Assembly (NCBI GenBank): GCA_016721305.1
Contig: JADKIH010000007.1
Span: 62,001 to 126,000, forward strand
From: Bacteroidota bacterium
GTDB taxonomy: Bacteria > Bacteroidota > Bacteroidia > AKYH767-A > 2013-40CM-41-45
DNA: 64,000 nucleotides
Reading direction: 5' to 3'
A program made the translations under genes and the position numbers. Below, piece after piece: positions 46,966 through 55,439 of this stretch; position 1 is the first letter of the stretch; every line of letters begins with the position of its first letter. The notes beneath the pieces were generated by a model that was not told where the DNA came from, did no database searches, and saw nothing but the letters and a program-made list of their open reading frames with translations.

Positions 46966-48606
46966 TCAGTGTGATGTGAATGGTAAATAAATTTCGAAAG
47001 TACTTCCACGACCGGATTCGCTATCGACGGAAATCCATCCTTTATGTTGTTCGACGATGGCTTTGACATAACTGAAACCTAATCCAAAGCCTTTTATATT
47101 GTGAATATTTCCGGTCGGAACGCGATAGAATTTTTCAAAAATTCGTTTCTGTGTTTCTTTCGTCATTCCGATTCCCTTATCGCTTACACGAACGAGAATA
47201 CCCGTCGAATTATTGTCGGATGAAATCTTTATTTCGGGCGATTCCGGTGAGTATTTGTTCGCATTATCCAGCAGGTTAAAGATCACATTGGATAAATGGA
47301 TTGGGTCTCCTTTAATCATTGGTAATTGAGCCTGCAAACTAGCTTCTATTTTACCGCCTTTACTCTCCACCTGAATGGCAATAAGCTCTACTGCCTTTTG
47401 AATCAGTGTATGCACATTGACATCTTCAGGTCGCAGATTTAATTCCCCTTTCTCTAGCTGCGCCATCTGAAGGACGTTTTCGACCTGTAGATTCATTCGT
47501 TTATTTTCTTCCCGGATGATACGAGTGAAATAATCCATCTTCGTCTGATCAGCCTGAACTCGCGGATCTTTTATCGAATCTACAGCCAACGAGATTGTCG
47601 CAATAGGTGTTTTAAACTCATGCGTCATATTATTGATAAAGTCCGTCTTTATATCTGAGAGCTTCTTTTGACGAAAAATAACCTGTATCGTATATGCAAA
47701 AACGAATAGAATGATGCACGTAAAAATAAATGAGCTTACAAGCATCAGCCACATCGACGCAAGAACGTATTGAATCGTGTTTGGAAAATGCATAATCAGA
47801 TAATCCGGCTTTGTAACAAGGTCATTCGGGAAGAGCAAACATCGGTAATGCGAAGATTTCAATTCGGAATGTGGTATCTGACTGTTAGAAATGACAAAAC
47901 TATTCGATGTTCCGTTGAGTACTCCATAATCAACAGGAATCTCAATGCCACGGTTTTTTAATTCGGAATGAATCAAAGAATCAAAATGTGCCGAGTCGAG
48001 GCGGGTATGAATATCATCGTCGGGGCCGGCAAAATCAATTGCCATTTTCTCCATCACCTGATTTAATTTCTCAAGGCGGGCTTTTACCTTTTCTTCATTT
48101 TGTCGGATGATAACTTCCGCCGAATCTCCATACACCCGGGTAATCTGTGAGCTGTGAATGGTATGTGTGGAAACCGAGTCTTTATGAAAGTAATTTTTCC
48201 GTGAAAAACGCAGGAAGGTCTGATTACTGCCCGGGCGATGATATTCGATGTTTATATCGGCATTATCGAGATCTTCAATAACCGGAGGCAATTCATTGAA
48301 GCGGGCCGTCGGAAATTCGATCGAAGTGTCGGTAATGGTAATAGGAACCGTACTGGCTGTATCGCGAATGATGAGCTGAGATATACGGTTAGGGTCCAGA
48401 TTGAAAACACGCTCATGCACCAGATTCATGGCCTCATTGGTCTCAATACGGTCTACAATGGCATTCATTGCCTGATTGACCGTTTGATCGAATTGCTGCT
48501 CCTTAAGACGTATATCATGCAAGATCCAGTACACCTGAAGGCCAATAACACCGATCAGGGCCAGACTCATGAGAGCAATAATTCCGCGTATCTTCTTTTT
48601 CGTCAT
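46966..48606 (-). CDS. Sensor histidine kinase
   Basis: 546 residues, intact. An N-terminal helix (GIIALMSLALIGVIGLQVYW), a 260-residue periplasmic sensor with a coiled region, a second helix (MLVSSFIFTCIILFVFAYTI), the phosphoacceptor segment NNMTHEFKTPIATISLAVDS, N-box LSNVIFNLLDNANKYSPES, and G boxes VSDKGIGMTKE, FEKFYRVP, KGFGLGFSYVKAIV. I start at ATG 48606; a TTG at 48615 would add 3 residues. A minus-strand TATTTTTG element (48613-48620) lies only 6 bases upstream, suggesting a leaderless or very short leader. Confidence 0.93.
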   Translation of the reverse strand: MTKKKIRGIIALMSLALIGVIGLQVYWILHDIRLKEQQFDQTVNQAMNAIVDRIETNEAMNLVHERVFNLDPNRISQLIIRDTASTVPITITDTSIEFPTARFNELPPVIEDLDNADINIEYHRPGSNQTFLRFSRKNYFHKDSVSTHTIHSSQITRVYGDSAEVIIRQNEEKVKARLEKLNQVMEKMAIDFAGPDDDIHTRLDSAHFDSLIHSELKNRGIEIPVDYGVLNGTSNSFVISNSQIPHSELKSSHYRCLLFPNDLVTKPDYLIMHFPNTIQYVLASMWLMLVSSFIFTCIILFVFAYTIQVIFRQKKLSDIKTDFINNMTHEFKTPIATISLAVDSIKDPRVQADQTKMDYFTRIIREENKRMNLQVENVLQMAQLEKGELNLRPEDVNVHTLIQKAVELIAIQVESKGGKIEASLQAQLPMIKGDPIHLSNVIFNLLDNANKYSPESPEIKISSDNNSTGILVRVSDKGIGMTKETQKRIFEKFYRVPTGNIHNIKGFGLGFSYVKAIVEQHKGWISVDSESGRGSTFEIYLPFTSH

Positions 48607-48627
48607 CTGAGGCAAAAATACAATCCA

Positions 48628-48684
48628 TTAACAATTGAAGGCTGACTTTAACCAATCATTAACAGAGATTAACGGCACTTTAAC
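48628..48684 (+). promoter_or_regulatory. Array of five TTAAC boxes, likely response-regulator operator
   Basis: TTAAC occurs at 48628, 48648, 48659, 48669 and 48680: spacings 20, 11, 10, 11. Two of them are the longer ACTTTAACC (48645 and 48677). The last box ends 22 bases before a -7-like TTTCTTTG (48707-48714), so the boxes take the place of the -33 element. Same-face direct repeats with 11-base phasing are the known binding mode of PhoB/PhoP (OmpR-family) regulators, and such a regulator is encoded next door. Confidence 0.6.
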
Positions 48685-48736
48685 CGGTTACAGGCTCGGA
48701 CAGGCCTTTCTTTGACATCATCAAAATCAAAACGCC

Positions 48737-49768
48737 ATGATATCTAAAACAAATACGAAAGAATTGATGGCCTGGGTAGCACTGGCAATAGCAATCGTCC
48801 TCTTTTCAGTGTCCGTCAGTCTGGCTCAGTCAACAACCATCGTCCGTGAAGGTAAGCAGGTAACGTTTAAATACTCGTCACGAGAAGGTAAAAACAAGGT
48901 AAATATTGATACCACTTTTGTGGCCGAAACTGACGAAGATTTTGAATCAGCAATGAAACAGATTACCGAAAGATACGGAATTGATGACTTCCAACAGCCA
49001 AGGAATATTATGGTACAAGCCGATACCGATGACCGGGATGAACACTTTTCATACAAAATGAGAGTTCAGCCGAAAATCAGTCGCAAGGAGCTCAAAGAAA
49101 TGAATGAAGAAATCCGCAAAGCGATGAATGAAGTTCATAAGAGCTTACGCCAGGTGGATGAATCGCTAAAAGACATCAATATTAAAATTTACACCGATAC
49201 CGATGGCTCCGACGACAACTTCAATTTCGAATTTTCAATGCCGCCAATGCCACCGATGCCACCGTTAACTCCACAGGCAAACGGAATGAGTATTACAATC
49301 GATACAGATGCAGACGGTAATTTTAAGTGTCATCGACTTTTTCAGTCAGACGAGGCAGACAGCCTGGACAATGAAAAGCATGTAATCGTATTCGGTGGTA
49401 AGGATGAAGAGCCGCCACAACTGGAAAAAACAATTGTAAAGAAAAATGGCAAGAAGATCTTTATCTACAAACGATCAGGAGGAAAGGATGAGGACGACAC
49501 AAAATCTGAAAGCAAAAACCATTTGGAAAATTTAGAGTGTTATCCGAACCCGAGCAATGGCCAGGTCACGCTCTCGTTTAATGCTAAGGAAAGAGGTGAT
49601 ATTAAAATTCAAATTGTCGATGCGAGCGGAAAAGAAATTTACAAGATCAATATGAAAGATTATTCAGGCGATTACTCCAATACATTTAATCTCGGAAATA
49701 AAGGAAATTATATTATTAAAATCAATCACGACGGTGAAAACTATGTACGAAAAGTCGTGGTGGAATAA
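48737..49768 (+). CDS. Secreted acidic coiled-coil protein with T9SS sorting domain
   Basis: 343 residues: an N-terminal signal (ALAIAIVLFSVSVSLA), an acidic middle (DTDEDFES-type runs), a short coiled coil (KELKEMNEEIRKAMNEVHKS, LRQVDESLKDINIKIY), a Pro-rich MPPMPPMPPLTP, a conserved-looking strand pair, then a type A sorting domain (LECYPNPSNGQVTLSFN ... GNYIIKINHDGENYVRKVVV). No enzyme motif. It is divergent from the two-component system and follows the TTAAC array, so it is probably its regulated output. Ends at a strong terminator. Confidence 0.82.
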   Translation: MISKTNTKELMAWVALAIAIVLFSVSVSLAQSTTIVREGKQVTFKYSSREGKNKVNIDTTFVAETDEDFESAMKQITERYGIDDFQQPRNIMVQADTDDRDEHFSYKMRVQPKISRKELKEMNEEIRKAMNEVHKSLRQVDESLKDINIKIYTDTDGSDDNFNFEFSMPPMPPMPPLTPQANGMSITIDTDADGNFKCHRLFQSDEADSLDNEKHVIVFGGKDEEPPQLEKTIVKKNGKKIFIYKRSGGKDEDDTKSESKNHLENLECYPNPSNGQVTLSFNAKERGDIKIQIVDASGKEIYKINMKDYSGDYSNTFNLGNKGNYIIKINHDGENYVRKVVVE

Positions 49769-49799
49769 AGACAGTTATCAGTAAATTAGGTTAGGTTTT

Positions 49800-49828
49800 G
49801 CCCCGGGAGTAGTTACCCGGGGCTTTTT
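49800..49828 (+). terminator. Strong terminator after the T9SS gene
   Basis: A perfect 8-base stem GCCCCGGG / CCCGGGGC, 8-base loop, then TTTTTATTTT, 31 bases after the T9SS stop. Confidence 0.92.
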
Positions 49829-50381
49829 ATTTTGGAAAGCCTTCATGTGTCTTCACGCGAAGAGCTTGTTGCAAATGGCGACGTTCATGAACGAGCAGAA
49901 TGCGGACTACATCTTTCACATTCAGAGAAATTAATTTAGCCACAGGACTGGTCATAATTCCTTTTTCGAACTGTTCGGAACCTAGCTTTGAAATGATTTT
50001 TATCAATTCCTCCTGATGAGTTGCAAAATCAGCAACAATGCTTGCCTGAATATTTGATTTGGCCGGACTGAAAATAAGCGGTGATTTATATTTCTTCTTA
50101 ACCTCAACACCGAGCGACTCAATCATCTGGCGACCCGTCGTAGCAGTGAGCGGATTGATCTTTTCCCAAAATGTAAGTTTATAATCCTTCGAATGCAATC
50201 GTTCAAAACCGGGGAAGTATGTTTTGTTAGATTTGATAATATGATCGAGACATTGTGCAATGCTCCATGATTGAGCATCCGGTTTCCAGTTAAGTTGCTG
50301 TGCCGTCAGTGATGAAAACTCATTAACAAAGTCGTTACCCGTTAAAAGGAAATTTGATAATTCTTCTTTTATAGTACTCAT
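49827..50381 (-). CDS. DinB-family protein
   Basis: 184 residues, four-helix DinB/YfiT-type fold. His positions that can bind a divalent metal are in WSIAQCLDHIIKSN and in the C-terminal helix LLVHERRHLQQALRVK. The family includes thiol-dependent transferases and damage-inducible proteins; the activity here is unknown. The start overlaps the stop of the LEA-type lipoprotein gene (ATGA), so it is last in the TPR-comA-LEA-DinB operon. Confidence 0.82.
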   Translation of the reverse strand: MSTIKEELSNFLLTGNDFVNEFSSLTAQQLNWKPDAQSWSIAQCLDHIIKSNKTYFPGFERLHSKDYKLTFWEKINPLTATTGRQMIESLGVEVKKKYKSPLIFSPAKSNIQASIVADFATHQEELIKIISKLGSEQFEKGIMTSPVAKLISLNVKDVVRILLVHERRHLQQALRVKTHEGFPK

Positions 50382-50863
50382 TCTATGATTACTTTTTGCG
50401 AATATTGAAAAGGATATTTTTTCGAAAACAGAAATTTCTTAATCGTCAGATCACCAACAATACCGGTTGTGATTGGCTTCTTATCACTGATCAACCCCAG
50501 GCCGGTTGGAAGTAATGCCAGTAAATCGAGTGTGGATAATTCAACTCGCACCGGAATTGTTACTTCTGAATTTCGCTTCACACGAATTGGTTCCGGAAGA
50601 ACCAATCTGCCGACAGGGCGATTTTCTACAGTAACATTTGAATTTATCTCGGTCAGACGAACACTCCAGTTATTGGGGTTTTGCAGAATGAGATTGAAAG
50701 AAATTACAGGTGAAGAGGAACCACTCAATTCAACTTGTTCGATACGACGATATTCGACAGACTTCGTCGAAAAACAAGCCGTCATTGAGAAAGCAACTAC
50801 GATAAATAAAAAGAAGGATAACCCATAATGATGACGGGTTAAGTGAACTGTTTTACTTTTCAT
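50378..50863 (-). CDS. LEA type 2 (LEA14-like) lipoprotein
   Basis: 161 residues with a signal peptide and lipobox (LFIVVAFSMTAC, Cys about 30). The mature part is a small beta-sandwich: VISFNLILQNPNNWSVRLTE (the NPN motif of LEA14 domains), VRLVLP-like strand and STLDLLALLPTGLG. Predicted to be membrane-anchored in the periplasm. Function of bacterial LEA14-like lipoproteins is not settled. It is 17 bp after comA and overlaps dinB-like by 4 bases. Confidence 0.78.
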   Translation of the reverse strand: MKSKTVHLTRHHYGLSFFLFIVVAFSMTACFSTKSVEYRRIEQVELSGSSSPVISFNLILQNPNNWSVRLTEINSNVTVENRPVGRLVLPEPIRVKRNSEVTIPVRVELSTLDLLALLPTGLGLISDKKPITTGIVGDLTIKKFLFSKKYPFQYSQKVIIE

Positions 50864-50880
50864 TCAATCAGTACGAAAAA

Positions 50881-51663
50881 TTATTTATAAGTCTCCGTCT
50901 GTTTTTTATTCAAAAACTGAAAGAAAGTATCGCTGCGGAGTCCGATTCGCAATGATTCCAGAGCGATGACTTCAGTAGGAGCGATGTTACCGAGATTAAC
51001 ATTGGCACCCAGCAATTTGATAAAGTAAACCTGTCCACTCTTATTTGGAGTTTCCCAGATGATGTGCTCGGCTGAAACTTTAGAAATAATTTTGTTGATG
51101 AGAACAACGTGCGCTTTTCCATTCGGTCGATAGATACCGACAGTACCACTCTCACGGGCTTCGGCGATAACCTTCCATGCACCGGCCTGAATTTCACTCT
51201 CAATCAATTCAATCCATTTATTTGGGTGAATGATAATTCCTTCTTCCTTCGAGCCTACCTCAGTAATGACAGTTACATACTTGCTAAGCTTACGAATAAA
51301 TTCAAGTTTTTTATTGTGATCAAGTGAAATACTACCATCACTAACTTCGGCATGTGTTAGCTTGTACTTTTCGATCAGCTTGAGATAATCATCGAATTTA
51401 TTTCGAGCAATGAAAGCCTCAAGTAGTGTACCTCCAAAATAAACAGGAATTTTAGCCGAGCGATAAACTGCCAGTTTTTTGTCGAGATTCGGTGTAACAT
51501 AAGAGCTGCCAAAGCCCAATTTTACCATGTCGATATAGTCGCCCGACACTTCAATCATGTCTTCAGCCTGACGAGTGCTCAAGCCCTTATCCATAACCAT
51601 AGTAAGTCCCGACTGACGCGGTTTCGCAGACCGTGCCGGTATATTATCAAGGGAGAAATTCAT
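50881..51663 (-). CDS. comA: Phosphosulfolactate synthase
   Basis: 260 residues, TIM-barrel ComA family: RQSGLTMVMDKGLSTRQAED (catalytic Lys region), DMVKLGFGSSYVTPNLDKKL, VYFGGTLLEAFIARNKFDDY, HAEVSDGSISLDHNKKLEF, VITEVGSKEEG and WKVIAEARESGTVGIYR. It adds sulfite to phosphoenolpyruvate to form (2R)-phospho-3-sulfolactate. The matching phosphatase gene comB lies 43 kb away (7236). Its start codon overlaps the stop of the TPR gene. In Bacteroidota the product could feed sulfonate or sulfonolipid precursors; that is inference. Intact. Confidence 0.88.
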   Translation of the reverse strand: MNFSLDNIPARSAKPRQSGLTMVMDKGLSTRQAEDMIEVSGDYIDMVKLGFGSSYVTPNLDKKLAVYRSAKIPVYFGGTLLEAFIARNKFDDYLKLIEKYKLTHAEVSDGSISLDHNKKLEFIRKLSKYVTVITEVGSKEEGIIIHPNKWIELIESEIQAGAWKVIAEARESGTVGIYRPNGKAHVVLINKIISKVSAEHIIWETPNKSGQVYFIKLLGANVNLGNIAPTEVIALESLRIGLRSDTFFQFLNKKQTETYK

Positions 51664-53078
51664 ATTCTATTTTTATAAAGGTCAATTAAATCGAGAATAT
51701 TCTTGTCGTTTTCCATGACAGGAGCATACTCGAAGACCAGGTGGCAAAGGTGGACATTTTTCTCCAGTGCTTCGGCAAGAATCTGATACGATTCATGAAC
51801 TTTTCCGCACATGTAGAGATAGCAAGCCATCCTATAATTTAATTCAGCGTTATCGGGGTGATAAATCATTCCTGCCTGAAGTAATTCAACTGCTTCATCG
51901 GCACGATTATCAACCATGAGAAGGTGAGAATATTCAATCCAGATATCGGCATTTTCAGGTTCGAGTTCCAGCACTTTTTTGTAACTCATTTCAGCCGAAA
52001 TGTAATTGTCGAGATGATATTCTGCGTCACCTAGAGCAAACCAGAATTCCGCGTTATTGGAATCGATCTCCAGGGCTTTTTTGATATAATGTGTTGCTTC
52101 AAACCAGCGTTCTTCATTCTGAAGAGTCACGCCGATTCCCAACCAGGCTTCAGCAATATTCGGATCGAGTTTCGTAGCCTTTTTGTAATAGTCACGTGCA
52201 CGATGCATATCCTCGAGCTGTTCGTAGCATTCGCCGATATTGTAATAAGTGAGAGCGTCGGGAGCTTCGAATTCGAATGTCTTTTTGTAGCATTCGATAG
52301 CTTCGGCATAACGATTCAAGTTCGCCAGTGTGTTTCCTTTATTGAAATACGCTGAAGAGAAATCGTCTTTGATAACCAGGCAATAATCGTAGGCATTTAA
52401 GGCATCTTCATAGCGATTCAACCTGTTATAGACATTGCCCAAATTGTACCATGCAGGGAAGCTATACGGCTGCAGATCGATGAAACGAGTATAGAAGTCG
52501 ATGCTATCGGTAAAACGCTCCGTGAATTCAAAACAGAATGCGATCTCATAAAGAGCGACATCATTTTCCGGATTGTTTTCCAAACTCAATTTGAGATAGG
52601 AGATAGCCTTATCATAATCGCCCCAGCTTTCATAAACATAGGCAAGATTCAGATAAAGCATATCCAGTTCCTCGGCAAGAGGAATGGCTTTATTGAAGCT
52701 CTCGATAGCCTCTTCAAATTTTTGAAGTTGGGAATAGATGGAGCCTCTGATCATATACAGATCGGGATCTAACGGTGTTATCCGCTCAGCCTTATCCAAT
52801 ATACTGAGAGCTTCATCTAAACGCTCGACCATAGCCAAAAGCTGAGCTTTGCGCAGAAGAAATTCTACCGAAGCCGGATGCTGGTCCTGAGCGAATTCAA
52901 CAACCTGCAATGCTTTTACAGGATCGTTTTTTTCGATGTAGTAATCTATAATATTGAGAAATGCGTCGACGTCAAAGAAGTAAGCATCTTTGTTGCGAAT
53001 CATCTCTTCGTACCGTTCAATGGAATGGCGGATCTGATTTTGCTGGTCGCCTGGACCAAGGAATTCTTCTTCTTCCAT
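51660..53078 (-). CDS. Tetratricopeptide-repeat protein
   Basis: 472 residues built almost wholly of TPR units, with repeats such as AYVYESWGDYDKAISYLKLS, WYNLGNVYNRLNRYEDALNA, YYNIGECYEQLEDMHRARDY and WIEYSHLLMVDNRADEAVEL. About eleven to twelve units; no signal peptide or membrane helix, so cytoplasmic scaffold. First gene of the operon with comA, LEA and DinB; overlaps comA by 4 bases. Partner proteins unknown. Confidence 0.9.
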   Translation of the reverse strand: MEEEEFLGPGDQQNQIRHSIERYEEMIRNKDAYFFDVDAFLNIIDYYIEKNDPVKALQVVEFAQDQHPASVEFLLRKAQLLAMVERLDEALSILDKAERITPLDPDLYMIRGSIYSQLQKFEEAIESFNKAIPLAEELDMLYLNLAYVYESWGDYDKAISYLKLSLENNPENDVALYEIAFCFEFTERFTDSIDFYTRFIDLQPYSFPAWYNLGNVYNRLNRYEDALNAYDYCLVIKDDFSSAYFNKGNTLANLNRYAEAIECYKKTFEFEAPDALTYYNIGECYEQLEDMHRARDYYKKATKLDPNIAEAWLGIGVTLQNEERWFEATHYIKKALEIDSNNAEFWFALGDAEYHLDNYISAEMSYKKVLELEPENADIWIEYSHLLMVDNRADEAVELLQAGMIYHPDNAELNYRMACYLYMCGKVHESYQILAEALEKNVHLCHLVFEYAPVMENDKNILDLIDLYKNRI

Positions 53079-53114
53079 TTAGTAAAATTAGGTCTCGAAA
53101 AAGATTGTTACCCC

Positions 53115-53122
53115 CAAATATA
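53115..53122 (-). promoter_or_regulatory. Bacteroidota -7 element for the TPR operon
   Basis: CAAATATA on the plus strand reads TATATTTG on the minus strand, an exact TAnnTTTG match 37 bases before the TPR start. Confidence 0.5.
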
Positions 53123-53200
53123 GTCAAAAAAAGCGAATTCCGCGCTATTGAGTTGCGAGTTTTCCACAGGGGGGTGCGGGCTTCGACAAGCTCAGCCAAC

Positions 53201-53265
53201 GGGTTGCGGGTTGCGGGGTGCGGGTTACGGGTTGCGGGTTACGGGTTACGGGTTACGGGTTGCGG
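53201..53265. repeat. Period-7 G-rich repeat (GGGTTGC / GGGTTAC)
   Basis: Nine heptamers, GGGTTGC GGGTTGC GGGGTGC GGGTTAC GGGTTGC GGGTTAC x3 GGGTTGC, then GG. Ten G3 tracts spaced by 4-base loops fit a G-quadruplex motif on the plus strand. Confidence 0.85.
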
Positions 53266-53351
53266 AAGAGGCTCTCTGCCAATTAAAGCCGTTATAGTAG
53301 ATTTTCGCCCAATTTCGCCATCTCACCCTCAATTATAACGACCAGGAGGTT

Positions 53352-53456
53352 ACACTTACTTACTAATTACTAATTACCAATTGCTACTTACTACTAGCTA
53401 CTTACTACTTACTACTTACTACTTACTACTTACTACTTACCACTTACTACCTACTA
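53352..53456. repeat. Period-7 repeat (CTTACTA)
   Basis: Degenerate units from 53352, then eight near-perfect CTTACTA heptamers from 53401 to 53456 (one reads CTTACCA, the last CCTACTA), ending 27 bases before recF. Confidence 0.85.
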
Positions 53457-53483
53457 ATCCCACACATTCCGTACCTTAGCCCC

Positions 53484-54635
53484 ATGCATCTCCATTCCCT
53501 TTCTCTTGTCAATTTCAAGAATTACCCCGCTGCTGAGCTAATGTTCTCGTCAGGGGTAAATGCCTTTACGGGGAACAATGGAGAAGGTAAGACCAATTTG
53601 TTGGATGCGGTGCATTATCTGGCACTCTGCAAGAGCTATTTCAATCCATCCGATGTCCAGAATATCCGTCAGGGCGAGGACTTTTTCGTCGTTCAGGGAA
53701 ATTTTGAACTGAACAATGTTCCCGAGATGGTGAGTTGCGGATTCAAGCGCGGACAGAAGAAAGTCTTGAAGCGTAATCAGAAGGAATATGAACGCTTGGC
53801 AGATCATATCGGAATGATACCCGTGGTGATGATTTCGCCAACCGATTCGACATTGATTACCGATGGAAGTGAAGAACGTCGAAAATTTCTCGACAGCATC
53901 ATCTCTCAATTTAATCCGCATTACTTGGACGATCTGATCAATTACGGACGAGTACTTTCGCAGCGAAATGCGTATTTGAAACAAGCATTTCAGTCGCGCC
54001 GTTTCGATATCGATTCATTATCTATTTGGGATGAACAACTCATTCCGCTTGGCAACCGAATTTTTGATGTCCGAAAAGAATTCGTTGAAGCGATGCTGCC
54101 GATTTTCCGACATTACTACAATTTCATTTCAGGCGGGAAAGAGGAAGTTGAAATTCGTTACGATTCATATCTGGTCGACGATACATTCTCCGTTCAACTG
54201 GCGAATGCATTGGAGAAAGACCGGATTATGCAGTATACAACCGTTGGTACTCACAAAGACGATTTGCTCTTTATGATCGGCGGATTCCCTGCGAAGCGAT
54301 TTGCATCGCAAGGACAGCAGAAATCATTCTTAGTCGCTCTGAAATTGGCACAATTCGATTACATGGCGAAGCAAAAAGGAATGAAGCCCATTCTTTTACT
54401 CGACGATATTTACGACAAGCTCGACGACAAACGCATTTCGCGATTGATGGAATTAGTGAGCAAGCATAATTTCGGGCAAATATTTATTACCGATACACAC
54501 ACCGAACGCGTTCTCGAAATTTTCGATCGTATTCAGGTTGACATAAAGTGTTTCTTTTTGCAAGGCGGAAACATAGAGGTATGTAAAGACGTACATCACC
54601 CTTCATACGCAGCTGAAAATTCAAATCCGTCATGA
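53484..54635 (+). CDS. recF: DNA replication and repair protein RecF
   Basis: 383 residues, SMC-like ATPase. Walker A TGNNGEGKTNLL (30-40), signature motif SQGQQKSFLVALKLAQF (about 275-291) and Walker B PILLLDDIYDKLD. RecF helps load RecA at gapped DNA with RecO/RecR. The C-terminal residues differ from typical proteins but the core is complete. It overlaps the next gene by 4 bases (ATGA). Intact. Confidence 0.95.
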   Translation: MHLHSLSLVNFKNYPAAELMFSSGVNAFTGNNGEGKTNLLDAVHYLALCKSYFNPSDVQNIRQGEDFFVVQGNFELNNVPEMVSCGFKRGQKKVLKRNQKEYERLADHIGMIPVVMISPTDSTLITDGSEERRKFLDSIISQFNPHYLDDLINYGRVLSQRNAYLKQAFQSRRFDIDSLSIWDEQLIPLGNRIFDVRKEFVEAMLPIFRHYYNFISGGKEEVEIRYDSYLVDDTFSVQLANALEKDRIMQYTTVGTHKDDLLFMIGGFPAKRFASQGQQKSFLVALKLAQFDYMAKQKGMKPILLLDDIYDKLDDKRISRLMELVSKHNFGQIFITDTHTERVLEIFDRIQVDIKCFFLQGGNIEVCKDVHHPSYAAENSNPS

Positions 54636-54931
54636 AGCACTTTCGTCAGTCGAACGACCTCACTTTAAAAGAAGCACTCGAGGCAATGGTTAAGTCTTTT
54701 CGTTTAGAAGGGAAGATGAACGAGGTAAAATTGATCAATGCCTGGGAAAAAGTGATGGGAGCAGCCGTAGCACATCGAACCACAGAAATCAAGATCATTA
54801 ACAAAAAGCTTTACGTTACTTTATCATCTGCTGCACTTCGCCAGGAGTTATTTATGGCGAGAGAAAAGATTGCTGTTTCTTTGAATGAAGAGGCGGGGGC
54901 AGCGGTGATTGATGAAATTATCTTCAAATAA
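54632..54931 (+). CDS. DUF721 (DciA-like) protein
   Basis: 99 residues with the family core: LKEALEAMVKSFRLEGKMNE, INAWEKVMGAAVAHRTTEIK and the strand KLYVTLSSAALRQELFMARE. DciA proteins act as bacterial helicase loaders; this short form matches the DUF721 region only. Translational coupling to recF supports a replication or repair role. Intact. Confidence 0.83.
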   Translation: MKHFRQSNDLTLKEALEAMVKSFRLEGKMNEVKLINAWEKVMGAAVAHRTTEIKIINKKLYVTLSSAALRQELFMAREKIAVSLNEEAGAAVIDEIIFK

Positions 54932-54988
54932 TTTTTTTCTCTAATCGGTGTCGGAGTTGCAACTCCAACACCGATTAGAGAAAAAAAT
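54932..54988. terminator. Long bidirectional hairpin terminator
   Basis: A T-rich edge and CTCTAATCGGTGT pair with ACACCGATTAGAG and an A-rich edge, around an inner GGAGTT/AACTCC pair (one C/A mismatch). Total stem over 20 bases. It separates convergent DUF721 and ndk, with T tracts on both strands. Confidence 0.9.
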
Positions 54989-55404
54989 TAGAATCGCTCA
55001 AACGCCGAGAAGAAGAAGTTTCCTTCAATCGCAGCATTCTCATCGCTATCAGAACCGTGAACTGCATTCGCTTCAATTGATTTAGCGAAGAGATTACGGA
55101 TAGTTCCTTTTTCTGCTTTAGCAGGATCAGTTGCACCGATCAGCTTACGGAAGTCTTCCACAGCATTATCTTTTTCAAGAATAGCCGCTACAATCGGACC
55201 TGACGACATATAGTTTACCAGATCTTTGTAGAACGGACGCTCTTTGTGAACTGAATAAAATTCACCGGCACGTTCAGGTGTCAGGCGTGTATATTTCATC
55301 GCCACAATACGGAATCCCGCTTCGTTCATTTTGGCTAAAATTGGACCGATGTAATTGTTTCCAACTGCATCCGGTTTAAGCATTGTAAATGTTCTGTTTG
55401 ACAT
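54988..55404 (-). CDS. ndk: Nucleoside diphosphate kinase
   Basis: 138 residues, family length. Conserved RTFTMLKPDAVGNNYIG at the N-terminus, SGPIVAAILEKDNAVE, and the phosphohistidine segment EANAVHGSDSDENA (His116). Transfers gamma-phosphate from ATP to other NDPs through a His intermediate. Its stop overlaps the edge of the long hairpin terminator. Intact. Confidence 0.96.
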   Translation of the reverse strand: MSNRTFTMLKPDAVGNNYIGPILAKMNEAGFRIVAMKYTRLTPERAGEFYSVHKERPFYKDLVNYMSSGPIVAAILEKDNAVEDFRKLIGATDPAKAEKGTIRNLFAKSIEANAVHGSDSDENAAIEGNFFFSAFERF

Positions 55405-55439
55405 GTGATTATATTGGTTGTTTTATTTTTTTTTTAGAG

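Larger units (their letters stand above)
53079..53483. other. Intergenic region rich in tandem repeats
   Basis: 405 bases between the divergent TPR operon and recF. It holds a minus-strand -7 element (53115), a REP-like CTTCGACAAGCTCAGCC word, and two period-7 arrays. No gene seen. Confidence 0.7.

Noticed and set aside
53201..53265. Telomere or linear-end repeat
   Set aside because: GGGTTAC resembles telomeric units, but it lies in the middle of a contig between ordinary genes.
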